From Taxawa tesnikishii (nom. ined.) (Eukaryota; Ascomycota; Dothideomycetes; Dothideales), in NCBI GenBank assembly GCA_030247885.1, contig JAPDRO010000005.1, positions 62,001 through 126,000 on the forward strand: a stretch of DNA of 64,000 nt. The letters run 5' to 3'. Each line of letters starts with the position of its first letter. The stretch's first letter is position 1. The notes below the pieces were generated by a model. That model saw nothing but the letters and a program-made list of their open reading frames with translations. It ran no database searches and was not told the DNA's origin. Shown here in pieces: positions 10,980-21,488 of the stretch. The position numbers were made by a program, and so were the translations under genes.

Positions 10980-11556
10980 AGTGTCTTGGGTTGCGGGATG
11001 CGGTTACATGGGTTATGAAGATAAGAAACGAGAACGAGTTGAGCGTCAGACGCTCTTGCGCCTCGAGGGATATTGAGTCGTCTTCCCACCTCACACCCTC
11101 TCTCGTATGATCCATTGAGTTGAGTGATGAGCCTCCACGTATTCCTCAAAATCCCCTCAGATTTGATGGAGCTGGTTAACGGAACTGATTAACGACTTTG
11201 TTCGATGAGTTTAGGCCATTACATAGAGCTAGTTGACGGCATTTGTCAAAGGGACTCGTTGGGACAGCTCGTAAAACGATCCATGACCTTCAACTGAAGG
11301 CTGCGATAGATTTAGGGAGAAACCCAATGCTAAGGAACGCTGCGCTAAAGGCAGTAGGCTATATGACTAGGCAATCCTACCTCCTAGTTTATAGAAAGGG
11401 GCTCAAGGTTGCAGGAGCAACAGCCACGGCCCATAGACGCTCTAAGTAAAACGCTACACGACCCAATAGCCCAAAAGGCATTAGGGGAAGGAACCTGAGA
11501 AATCCGCGGATGGCAGTGCATATCGGTAGAACAGGCGACACGGACCATATACTCAT
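10980..11556. other. Intergenic, possible decayed repeat at 11160-11450
   Basis: Convergent 3' region between GCV1 and the next minus-strand gene. A 68-codon plus-strand frame (11243-11449) and two related segments (GAGCTGGTTAACGG near 11169 and GAGCTAGTTGACGG near 11227) suggest a degenerate repeated element. I could not assign it to a transposon family. Confidence 0.35.
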
Positions 11557-13102
11557 TTAGGTGCAGGCTTCCGTCTCGAACAGCTCTTGGGGCACCGACC
11601 AAACTGTGAGTTCCCAATGGCAACCTCTGGTATGACGGGTTTCGACCTTTATACTGAAAGAATCCCCACCCAGCCAACCGCCGACTCGGGCCCATTTCCC
11701 GCCCTCGTGCGGATCCGGGTACCTGTTTCTGAGACGAGCCCCGATGATTCTTCGGTGAGGGACCTCGAGCCGGATCGGGTCCGGCTTCTGGCACACGAGC
11801 TTGCCGGTGTCCGGCAGGATGCACGTCTTGACGTCTGTCGCGATATCTTTGGCAGCGATCCCGAGTTCTTCTGCCCTTGCTGGCGTGACGCCGAACTCCC
11901 ATACATCCTCGCCGCAACTTTCCCACGGAAGCGGACCATGCGACCATTGGTTCCTGTGTTCACGTCAGACTGTCTTCACTGGTATATGCCAGCGGGCGTG
12001 AGCCAAGTCAGACTCACTCAGCGCAACTAGATTTAACCAGCTCCGCGTGGATATCGGGCCATGTTGGTTTGCGCAAGACGTCCCTTAGCTCCTCGAGTTT
12101 CGCGAGTATCTGGCGGACTTCTACAATGTCCGCCGCGACCTCGGAGCCGCCGAGAACGCTCAGACGCTCGCTGATTCTGTCGAGCTGCAACGCCGTGGTA
12201 CCCCGATGTCCTGGGACGGAACGTGCAGCCATCTGCAAGAGAGCACACTTCCAAAGCGCCTCGGCCACGTCATGTGGTACTTCATAGTGCGTGGTCGGTC
12301 GAGGCACTCTACCGGGCATGATGGAAGAGTAGTGCTTGAGCAGAGCCACTTGCGGGACGGGCTTGTACTCGTCTCGGAATCCGCGCCATGCCTGGGTCAC
12401 GTTCGCGTGCTCTAGCCATGATAACCCTCCTCCGCCTTCCACGCCCGTCATGTGGAACCTGTGTGATTCCCGAACCGAGACTGGATGGGACTCGGTGCGT
12501 TGCATCAGGGTCGATGCAACCTCCAAGTTGATTGTTTTTGCTTCTCCGGTCACGCCCAAGGCGGCCGCAAACTGATCTAGCTCTGCTGCGCTTTCGCTGC
12601 TGTATGTACTCACGGCGTAGAACGAGGATTGTCGTATCTGACCGGTAACACAATACTCGCCATAGCAGTTTGTGAACGTTGACAACCCATCTCGCAAGTG
12701 CTCTTGCGCCGCGGTTGATAGAGTCAACTGACGGTCGAAGTGTTCGGGTGGCGTCGAGATGGTGCAACGGAGCACCAGACACATGTTCGTCTCGTTGCAC
12801 TTGGCGGACCCGATGCATGCTGCCACCGCACTCACCGCGGCCTGGGACATGTAGGGGATCGTCGCCGCGTAGGCGGACTCCAAGTAGTTAGTAAGCTCTT
12901 TCGGGTCGCGAAAGAGTTGAGCCTGGACCTCGACCTGCGGGAAGAAATCGAGGTCCTGATCATCCGGGACATCAATTGAATCGAATGGAGACGGCAGCGA
13001 CTCGCGAGTCACCATATCATAACCGCCGCCAATCTCCATGTGGCTGGGATTCCATGGAACGCTGCCATGCTGCTTGATTGTTGTCGAGAATTGGTGGCTC
13101 AT
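11557..13102 (-). CDS. Unknown protein, weakly perforin-like fungal family
   Basis: Exon 1 runs from ATG 13102 to 12018. The intron 12017-11954 (GTGAGT..CACAG, branch CTGACG) overlaps the in-frame stop at 12014, and the join gives an open frame ending at 11557. The protein is 493 residues, without signal peptide or membrane segment. The middle contains TNCYGEYCVTGQIRQSSFYA, which resembles the YGDYxVxG pattern I associate with fungal proteins distantly related to membrane-attack/perforin folds. That assignment is weak. The C-terminal exon holds GGWLGGDSFSIKVETRHTRG and CHWELTVWSVP, which look like beta-strands. No function is claimed. Without the splice the C-terminal 130 residues would be lost. 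Confidence 0.65.
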
Positions 13103-13885
13103 CGCTGGCGTGGAAGGATCTTTCGAACAATGCTGGAGCAGCTATATATGGCAGTGGCAGTAAGAGGAAAGCGGAGGTGCGGAGCCTTGTCTAGGAACTA
13201 CATTTTTGCATGTAGAACGCCGCAAAGGGTCTTGTCGCGCGGAAAATTGTAGCGAGTGTTTGCGCGGATTCAAAACGTCACACCACACTGACTACCCGCG
13301 GTTCAACACATAGTGAAAGGCGTGAGCCGGCTGCAGCGGCTACTTTAGATCTTGACATTAGAGGTGAAGGAAGTGACTGGCTATGCTTCTCGTCCGGGTA
13401 CCACCCCATGCGGGGCCGGAGACTTAAGGAGTATACAGTATCTACAAAGTGAATGTTGCAGGCAAACTGAATTCTCGGCAGCTCGCTCCGCGCTTCGTTG
13501 GAAGCATCTGTCAAGCTGATCGCGTTCGACGAATCCTTCAAGCAGCGGGTGACGCAGAACCAGCACCCGAAACCGGAGAATCTAGCATGCCACATGGCAC
13601 TACAAGCGACGTATCCTATAGCAGACGATATCTGCGGCTTCATCACACCGGATATCCGTTATACATCGCTCCGCATGGTGGTGGTGGCGGCGGCGACCCA
13701 GCGTTCATGAAGCCACACAACGAGCAAAAGGCACAAGAGTCAGATATGGAGATTGGAAATGCATGTGAAATGTGAAGTCGTTCAATCGGCGAAGGAGACT
13801 GAAGCTCTCTCCAGTACGCTACCGTAGAGTATTACACGTAACTAGACCCCCAGGTATACCCACGGATGTCCTCATCAAAGGGTTC
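13103..13885. other. Intergenic, no gene seen
   Basis: Upstream region of the 11557-13102 gene and 3' region of the PAP2 gene. The short overlapping frames on both strands lack domain features. Confidence 0.5.
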
Positions 13886-15124
13886 CTAATTAGTCTTGTC
13901 AAAATCATTCGCAGGCGCAACGCCGGCCTCGATATCCCTGAGCTCCCTCCCCTCGCCGGTTGGTGCCCTCCTCAACCTTGTACTGTCCTTCCCTTCCGGG
14001 CCAACCCAACCCCACGACTCGCTGCCAGCGAAGAACGCTCTGTCCCTGCTCCTTGCACCCCAAGCCCAGCCTTGCTCGTTTAGGGACGCGTGATACCATC
14101 TGAAGCCCAGCCAAGCGGAGAGAATGCCGATGACTGAGCCGCCGAACATGTCGATGCCGAAGTGCTTGAACCCCACATAGCGTGTCGAAACCACGTAAAT
14201 GGCCACGCAGATTGGGAACATGACAAGGATGAGATGCAGGACTGGCGGAGCGGCGGCGCGATTGCGCCATGAGTCCGAGACGTAAGGGGAGGGCGTGTCC
14301 GGAGCAGAAGCGGGTCTGGCGGTCCCGTCGGTATCCCTGCTCAATGCAGTTACTGACCGGAGGGGATTGGTAGGTTGCGTGTCTGCGGGTGTGGTGTACA
14401 TGACGCTTGAGTGAAGATAGGGGATCCGGATATTAAACTTGGAGGCCAGCCAGAGAGAGAGGTACAGCATCCCCTGCCAGGACATGGAGGAATGTCCGCT
14501 CGGAAAGCTGCGGAACCCCTCGTCGAGCATGTCTCGGTCTGGTTGTGTGCAGATGCTCGAGTTGACGAGAATCCAGCGCTCATCGAGGGACTGGCCGAAT
14601 CCGCCGACCACATGGGCGGCGATGTTGGAGAGATCCGGTTGGCAGCGTGCGAGAAGGTCAGGGCGGGGCTTTCCAAAGAGGTTCTTCATGCCCGAGGTGA
14701 ACATGAAAGCAAGTGCGAAGCTGAGACCGAGTCCCATCCAGCCGACGTGCCATTCCCATAATTTGCGCTTCCAGAAGGTCTTGTTTGAGATCCTGCCGCG
14801 AGCACTTGGTGGAGGTACGAAGATGGCCGTGACGATAATGATTATCACGGCAGGCGCAATAAGGCCTATGACAACCAGGACCGGTGTGGAAACGAGGTCT
14901 GAATCTTCATACGGAAATGAAATGTTTAGATCCATCAATGAGAATGGGCGATGATACGGCCGGATGTAAGATATGCCACCGGCGAACGCTACGATACATC
15001 TGCTCAGATCAACAATTGGTCTGGCCAAGACCCGGGCGCTATCTTACAATATAAGAATCCAGTCGAGGATATATGAGATTGTCAGGCGGCGGGATATTGA
15101 CGGTCGAGGGCTCCAAGAAGCCAT
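13886..15124 (-). CDS. PAP2-family lipid phosphatase (DPP1/LPP1 type)
   Basis: Integral membrane enzyme that removes phosphate from phosphatidic acid or diacylglycerol pyrophosphate. Exon 1 is 15124-15048 and exon 2 is 14999-13886, split by a 48-base intron (GTAAGA..GCAG). The added exon supplies the N-terminus (MASWSPRPSISRRL) and completes the first membrane segment, reading SYILDWILILCIVAFAGGIS across the junction. This beats a start inside exon 2, which would cut that helix. The three phosphatase motifs are present: KNLFGKPRPD, FPSGHSS and STRYVGFKHFGID. The motif-3 position usually held by Ser is within STR here. RPFSLMDLNISFPY is also typical. The 396-residue length fits. The acidic C-terminal tail follows the last helix. 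Confidence 0.88.
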
Positions 15125-15780
15125 CGCTCTGGTACAGGGCAGTGGGCGCCCGATTCTTCGTTACCGAAAGACTGTTTTTTCAGCGGTAACCAATGCCAGT
15201 AGCGTGGAAAGGCTGTGATAACAAGGAAAGCAGAGCAACAGTGGTAAAGAGCAGAAGACTGGAACGCAGGTATCCTGGGAAGGCGTTGTTGAGGTTGCTA
15301 ATTCCACAAGGAACGCGGGCCAGAACATGCAAGTAGCATCTGTACGGAGGGTGCGCTATAAGTGCTTATACAGCGCAGTCTTACGACGCGCGTCTGATCT
15401 TGGAAAGCGTGTCAGCCCAGCTACGCAAAGGTCTTGGTGTGTATGGTGGCGCGTGGTCTTCCGAGCGTTTGGAGACAGATCTAAGTTGTCTTAATGGAAA
15501 GCTTGGGCACTATCAATGAGGCTGAGCGTGAGCGGGCTGGTGTCGCGTGCTCATTTGCCACGGAGTGCGGAGGGCCTTTCTTACGTCAACGGGATGATCT
15601 GGTCTATGTTTAGATCACATGAGTTGGTGTAAACATCAACAAACACCTTGTTGTTCTTCTTCTCTTTGCCATCAAAATATATCTTTATCATTATGTGGTA
15701 TCTATACGAATCATGTCCGAGCTATGATGAATGCAATGCGCTCTCCACCAGGATTAAATTATCCAAGCTCATCATCGTTC
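15125..15780. other. Intergenic, no gene seen
   Basis: Promoter side of the PAP2 gene and 3' side of the aldo-keto reductase gene. No coding content recognised. Confidence 0.5.
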
Positions 15781-16846
15781 TTACTCGTCATCGCCGAAGA
15801 AAACCTTGACTGGCAGCCAGGAATCACCGCAGACCTTGAAGCGGTCTGGCAGGCTGCTGAGCTGCTTCATCTCCTCGTCTGTGAGCGACCAGCCGTCAAG
15901 CTCGAAGTTAGCTTGGATGCGGGAAGCAGTGACAGACTTGGGGATGACGCTGGTGCCGCGCTGGAGACCCCACATAAGGCTATCACAGGGAATTAGCAAT
16001 CCGTTCAGAGTATGACTCTTCTGGGGAAAGACTTACAGGACCTGAGCGGTGGTCTTGCCCTTGTTCTCAGCGATCTTTGCGAGGGTCTTGTCGTGGGCAA
16101 GAGGAGAGTTGGTGGAGCCGAGGCAGGAGTAGGCAGTGACATGGATGCCCTTCTCCTTGCAGTAGTCGAGGAGCTTAGGAGATGGGTTGTTGGGATGGAG
16201 CTCGACCTGGTTGACGGCTGGGACGGTCTTGCAGGACTCGTCCTTGAGGAGGATCTCGAGGTTCTTGATGGCGAAGTTGGAGATACCAATGTTCTTGACA
16301 CGGCCGGAAGCAGGGAGCTTCTGCATCTCGCGCCTAAGAAAGAGCACGTCAGTTGGGTTCGCTTCATCGCTGGCTGATGATCCGGCTTACCAGGTGTCAA
16401 CGAAGTTCCAGTCTGGGTAGTGCTTCTTGAGGTCGGTTGGGTCGGTGGAGGATGGCCAGTGCATGAGGTAAAGGTCGACGTAGTCAACGCCGAGGGACTT
16501 CAACGAGGACTCAATACCCTCCTCAACGCGCTTGTGCCATGGGTTGTCGAGCTTGGTGGTTATCCAGATCTCCTCACGTGGAACGCCGGAGTCCTTGATA
16601 CCCTGTCCGACCTCGTGCTCGTTGCCGTAGGCAAGAGCAGTGTCAATATGCCTGTAGCCGGCCTGGAGGGCAGCCTTGACGGCCTCGCGGACCTCGTTGG
16701 GCTTGGACTGCCAGGTACCAAGACCGACAGCTGGGATCTTGTCACCCTGCTCATGTTGTCAGTGTCGGGCTACTCGGTGGCGAAGCGCTGCGTCAGCTTA
16801 CAGTGTTCAGGGTGAAGGTCTTCTTAGTCCATTGAGTGTCTGCCAT
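15781..16846 (-). CDS. Aldo-keto reductase (Gcy1/Ypr1-like)
   Basis: NADPH-dependent reductase of aldehydes and ketones, cytosolic. Four exons: 16846-16802, 16746-16391, 16333-16037 and 15979-15781, split by three introns of 55-57 bases with GTAAG donors. The 298-residue protein is the usual family length and has no frame slip. Family features are [13 protein letters not shown] near the start, the active-site region [15 protein letters not shown] (Asp and Tyr of the tetrad), TTKLDNPWH (Lys), YLMHWP (His), NIGISNF, and the cofactor-binding region [14 protein letters not shown]. The substrate is unknown. Divergent from the FAM192A-type gene, start codons 437 bases apart. Confidence 0.93.
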
Positions 16847-17283
16847 TGTTGCTGTAGCTGTAGTCGTTTGTATGAGAGATGCGGTGTGTGTAGAGTGTAA
16901 TTGTGCGTAACAAAAGTGAACGAGGAAAAGAGAGAAAGGAGGACTGCGAAGAAGTTTCTTAAGCGCACGGAAAATTACGTCGACAACGCGAATGTCCCTT
17001 CGTTAATGGCTCGCAGCGATGATCCCGCCCACCGGAGACGCGATGTCAGAGGCAAATCGTCGAGCTGCTGCTAACCTTACCCCTCCATTGCCCCACCATC
17101 TCCATCGGGAAGGAGCATTCAGGCACTTTCCGGATAAACTAGGGTCCGCCAAGGGCTGGCTGCCCTGTGGTCTTTGCACGCACTAGGCGACGGAAGATCT
17201 CCTCTATCGCCGAAAGCAGTTACGGCAATCCTTCTTACTCTAAAGCAAGCTTTCCCTCGAGTGCAAGATAGTGATCCAGGCAA
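16847..17283. promoter_or_regulatory. Shared upstream region of aldo-keto reductase and FAM192A-type genes
   Basis: 437 bases between divergent start codons, so it must carry both promoters. No defined factor site is claimed. Confidence 0.5.
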
Positions 17284-18143
17284 ATGTCACGCTTCGTCTC
17301 CGGAGGGACGATCGACCAGCCCTTCGAGCGCGACGAGGCCTGGCTGAAGGCTCAGGAGGAAGTTGAGGTCAAGAGGCGACAGAGAGAGGAAGAGGGCAGG
17401 CAGGAGGGAGCGAAGAGTCTGTACGAGACTCTGCAGGCGAACAAAGGTGCATCGAGACCGGAACTAGACGCAAACAGCGTACACGACTGATATGTTAGGT
17501 GCTGTCTGACCTGCAGCCGCTAAACAGGAAGCATTCGAAGAGGTGAGCAATTGAGCTACCGGAAAGTGCTGTGTGGAATCTAATCCACATGCGCAGTCCA
17601 TCCGCTTAAAGAACCAATTCAGATCACTCGACGACGACGAGGTAGAGTTCCTAGACTCTGTCCTCGAGTCCACTCGTGCCAAGGAGAATGCCGTAAAGAA
17701 GGAGACTGCGGAACAGCTTGGTCTTTTCCGGAAGCAACAAGAAGAGGTCGAGGCAGCGGCGCGCGCAGCTGAGGGAGACAACAAACCGGAGACGGGTGAG
17801 ACTTGGGCTGTAGGGGGCGAAAGCGCAAGAAGGGCCGTGAAAAGAAGGATTACCCGGAGTCAAGCTACGCAAGACATCATCTGTGCCAGAAGCAACCAAA
17901 GCGGAGAAGTCAGTTGAGGCGCAGCCAAGTGTAGCTTCGCTAGCAACAAAGGACGCAAAGGAAGCGCCAACAACAACGACAGCGACGTTCGGTATCATTG
18001 AAGTAGGTGCTGAGACCCACACTTTGGCTTCGACGGCTCCATTTGTCGAGAACACGAAGACAACAGAGACACCTCTTACGAAGTCACCGACTCCACCTGT
18101 CGCGAGCTTAGGATTAGCTGGATATTCATCAGACGAAGACTAG
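17284..18143 (+). CDS. FAM192A/NIP30-domain protein
   Basis: Homologue of the small nuclear FAM192A/NIP30 family; the animal member binds proteasome activator PA28-gamma. Exons: 17284-17446, 17517-17542 (26 bases) and 17597-18143. The start MSRFVSGGTIDQPFERDEAW and the block KSLYETLQANKAAKQEAFEE are the family signature, joined correctly across both introns, followed by FRSLDDDEVEFLDSVLESTR. Two slips follow in exon 3. At 17813-17817 one G is missing before a basic patch (GRKRKKGREKK), and at 17850-17851 one T is missing before LPGVKLRKTSSVPEATKAEK. With both bases the protein is 245 residues, ending GYSSDED. The basic patch could be a nuclear localisation signal. Confidence 0.88.
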
Positions 18144-18555
18144 GGACTTGACACTGTACGAACAAAGAACCAAGAAACAGAACAAACCCCGGTTGGAATT
18201 TTCACCGATCAGGTTTCACAGTGAATGCGAGCTCCAAACGCGGTCTGTTGCAGATTCACTTGGTCTTCTCCAATACGCAAAGTCTTTCGATATCGATTCG
18301 TTGCTCAGCCCCAGCTACGTCGTTGTGTCTGACTCACTTGCCGTGTCTCTTACAACATCGCTTTGTCTTATGCCAGCTACGTCTCTCTCTTTTACCCTAT
18401 TGCGATCGAGGTGAGTTAGACAAAGGTCACTGTGTGAAACAAAACCAGACGTTCACCACAAGGTATGTTTATCTACACTGCGGCTCGCTCCTTCGACCTT
18501 TACCTCGACTCAAGGTTCAGCCTGGCGGAATATTGCCGGAAACACTTAGCCCAAT
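18144..18555. other. Intergenic, no gene seen
   Basis: 412 bases between two plus-strand genes: 3' end of the FAM192A-type gene and promoter of the HExxH protein gene. Confidence 0.5.
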
Positions 18556-20211
18556 ATGGCACATCCCATGCAACCTGACAGGGACGCTGAAGCAGCTGGT
18601 TCTGCTTCTGATGCGATCTTCTACCCTGGTACATCTGTATTCTCTGGCGGGCCTTTCGATGTGTTATCGAACCCTTTGCGCGCTGCCTCTTATAGCATTT
18701 CCACTGCTGCAGCACACACATCACCAGACGAACAACCGGCGGATGCCGAGTCGACGGCAACTACCGCTGTGACGGACACTGCTATTCCGAGGGCCGTCGT
18801 TGAGCAGACCATTTCTGCAGCCGATGTCACGACGTTGATCGGAATTTTTGAAAACATCGAATTGACTGACGAATGCCCACACTCTCGAATTGAGCAGCTG
18901 CCAAAAGGTTATGCAATGCAGTCCGAGTTCAACGGTCACGTTGAGCTTCTCAAAGCCCGAGCTCGTCGGAAGTTGGAAGCCGGTCATCTACCCTCGAGAT
19001 ACAAGTCCCGGGCCTCCAAATATGGATTTGACCCAGTAGAGGTTATGAACAGCAACGCGCTCAACCCAAGTCAAGGGTGCCCTTACCTTTCCAGTACATT
19101 GAACGTTCCAATCCATCCGCTTCTGGCGCTCGACAGGTTCTTGGATTACCCCGAAGAACTGTATAACATTCTGAAGCCTGCGTTGCGACTAGCTTCTCTG
19201 TTTCTGACTCATCGTGTAACATCCAGTTTCTGGCATACGCTCATGTTTGGCAAGCGCGAGTTGTGTCCCGATGCTTCGAGAGCTGCAGGTTGCGACATCT
19301 ATCGGATCCGCTATGGGACACACTGGAACGCGCAAAACGCTGCCGCCTTCGCTGAACTACTTATGATGATTTCCAACAAGATCAGCATCCAATTCGAGAA
19401 TATCGACCCTCGGAGTCAAACATTTGGCACTTGCTGGATACCTGGCGAGGCCCGACGAATCCTCCCTCTAGATGTTCACCGTTGGCGCAGGGCCTTAATC
19501 GACATGCATCTGGATATCCACAGCGCCGCCAAACAACTAAGCCTCCTCAAGGGAAACGCCGACCCAGCGATGGTGCTTCGATTTCACTTCTTCGTGGCAG
19601 TTAATCTTACACACGAGCTGGCGCATTTCCTGGAGACAGCCCAGGAAAGCCCATCGCCTGACTTCCGCATCATTGAACCGTTCATCGGGAACCAGGAATT
19701 CAACGAGCTAGGTGCGGCCTGCGAAACCATACTCTTCGGAGGCCGCGTGCATCCTGTCAACTGGCGTCTCGACTGTGCACACGGGCTTGCAACTTACGAC
19801 TGGCCGCAAACGGATGGCACGGAATACCGCACCATCTCTATGGACTACATCGCCAAGGTTCAGCAGCAAGCGACCTGGGACGGTGAGTTGCGAGATGCAG
19901 ATGCTACCGCGCTGCACATTTCGCGCAATGGTGCTCGCAGCGTAGGTGTGATGGTCTTCAGCACGATGATCTGGGAAGACGGAGACAAGGACAATATTGC
20001 AGATGAAGATGATCACAAGGACGAGCCGCTGAGACGTGTGTGGAGTGGTAGGATCGTCAAGACCGGCAGGAGGAAGGGAAGCAGGTCAGAGCCAGGCAAG
20101 AAGAACGGCAAGCGAACGAAGAAGGTGGTTCGGGAGCATGCTCACGATGTTCTGCAGATGGCGAAGGCGGAAGGAACAGATGGGATGGGTGAAGTCGTAA
20201 TGAAGCGATGA
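18556..20211 (+). CDS. Orphan fungal protein with HExxH zinc-protease-like motif
   Basis: Single-exon frame of 551 residues. A disordered N-terminus of about 100 residues is followed by a globular part. VNLTHELAHFLE places an HExxH motif at residues 353-357, and FNELGAACETILFGG puts conserved glutamates at 384 and 390, some 27-33 residues downstream. That spacing would suit a gluzincin-type third zinc ligand. The pattern HELAH...ELGxxxE..xFGG recurs in uncharacterised fungal proteins as I remember them. No signal peptide, propeptide or membrane segment is visible, so a secreted peptidase is unlikely. The C-terminus is strongly basic (KKNGKRTKKVV). Catalytic activity is inference from the motif alone. 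Confidence 0.8.
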   Translation: MAHPMQPDRDAEAAGSASDAIFYPGTSVFSGGPFDVLSNPLRAASYSISTAAAHTSPDEQPADAESTATTAVTDTAIPRAVVEQTISAADVTTLIGIFENIELTDECPHSRIEQLPKGYAMQSEFNGHVELLKARARRKLEAGHLPSRYKSRASKYGFDPVEVMNSNALNPSQGCPYLSSTLNVPIHPLLALDRFLDYPEELYNILKPALRLASLFLTHRVTSSFWHTLMFGKRELCPDASRAAGCDIYRIRYGTHWNAQNAAAFAELLMMISNKISIQFENIDPRSQTFGTCWIPGEARRILPLDVHRWRRALIDMHLDIHSAAKQLSLLKGNADPAMVLRFHFFVAVNLTHELAHFLETAQESPSPDFRIIEPFIGNQEFNELGAACETILFGGRVHPVNWRLDCAHGLATYDWPQTDGTEYRTISMDYIAKVQQQATWDGELRDADATALHISRNGARSVGVMVFSTMIWEDGDKDNIADEDDHKDEPLRRVWSGRIVKTGRRKGSRSEPGKKNGKRTKKVVREHAHDVLQMAKAEGTDGMGEVVMKR

Positions 20212-20368
20212 AAGGATGCAAAGGTTTGGATGGTCTCTCTATCAGCTTGTCCGACTTTTGTCAGCGAACGATGGTTACATACTGGAAGTGGCTGGCCGCT
20301 AACGGTCCGCTCTGCATACTACAAAGATGAAATGTGTCTCGTAAGAGATACAGATAACGACCACAACC

Positions 20369-21104
20369 ATGGAGCTAGATTATACACCCGCTAAACCCAA
20401 TCCGACCTCTTTCCTGCGCAAAATCAGCTCCGATAGCAGTATCTCACCCACACACAGCGCCATCTCGTCCGCACTCTACGCATCGCATCAGGTGTTGGTT
20501 TACCGACCCAGAAGCTGTCTCCTCTCACCCAGTCCTCCGTCCAGAACCAAGGCGATCAAACCCTATCGCGTCACCAAATCCTACACCAAGCTGCATACCC
20601 TCCGTCCTCCGGTTCGTGAGGGTCTATTGGTCGACGACAAGTCTTCGGAGAGTCATGCCAAGGGAAATCAACGAGGGTGAAGAGCGAAAGAGAGGCGACG
20701 AGAACTGGAAGATCCTATACCTGCGCAAACGATACCTATGGCGGTTACGTGGAAGTGGCTTCGGACTCTCTGCCGGCAGAGAGGATGGTCTCCGGCCGGA
20801 TAGTTTCTCGACTTGAGGATCGATGGCGCGTCTCGCGGAGCAGGTCGGTGTTGACGAGGCGACTCGCAGGGTTGTGGAACATGAGGAGTGAGGAGGAGTG
20901 TCCGCGGCCGAGGAACGCTTTGATCAAGGAGCTTGCGCGAACGGAGGATGAAGCAGTCAGGAATTTGGGGAAAGCTTCCGATTGCGGAAAGGGGATGAGG
21001 TGGTGAGGGATCCTGACGATTTCTCCCTTGTGGAGGCTGCGGAAAGCATTATCGAGGAGGAACGCCTTTCAGCGCAAAGGCTTGCAGAAGTTCGAAATCA
21101 GTAG
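20369..21104 (+). CDS. Small hypothetical protein, two apparent frame slips
   Basis: Starts MELDYTPAKPNPTSFLRKIS. The frame stops at 20676-20680 but continues in the next frame if a GGG run (20675-20677) is one G longer, through DTYGGYVEVASDSLPAERM and RLEDRWRVSRSRSVLTRRL. It slips again at 20991-20994 (GGGG, one short) into DPDDFSLVEAAESIIEEERL and a stop at 21102-21104. The corrected product is 245 residues. I do not recognise it. Support is the protein-like composition on both sides of each slip and agreement with the slip type in neighbouring genes. It could also be a decayed gene. Confidence 0.45.
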
Positions 21105-21488
21105 TGCAAGAACACGAGCTGTTCAGTTCCAAACAAGGTCGGGCCGACTGCGTCCGAGAGAATCTAGCTGGAGGGCGGACCAAGCACCTGGCCAGCAAGG
21201 GACGTCCGTGTCAAAGAGGTTTGGACGATGTTGGATTGGGGCCAATTCAGCGTTCGCGGTTTGATCGAAGGCCATTAAAGGAGGCGGTTGAATGTCACAC
21301 CCTCCGCAACCATAGGATCTGCAAGCACACGAAGATGCCAGCATCTGCGCTGCCTTATCGCAAAGTCTTGTCAGTCTGAGCGATCAACCACTAAGAGAGC
21401 AGCAAAAGAAGGCAGGTAAAAGCGGGTTCCAATACTCTTCCGAAGATGAAAATACAATACAATACAATACAATACAACAACCACACGA
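21105..21488. other. Convergent 3' region with ATACA repeat
   Basis: 384 bases between two convergent stop codons. A pentanucleotide repeat lies at 21451-21478. No gene seen. Confidence 0.5.
21451..21478. repeat. ATACA pentanucleotide microsatellite
   Basis: About five tandem copies of AATAC/ATACA, just beyond the ATP25 stop codon. Confidence 0.9.

Noticed and set aside
11384-12030. Long frames on both strands (187 codons minus, 147 codons plus)
   Set aside because: The third register on the minus strand is the true one: it joins in phase to the gene starting at 13102 through a canonical intron.
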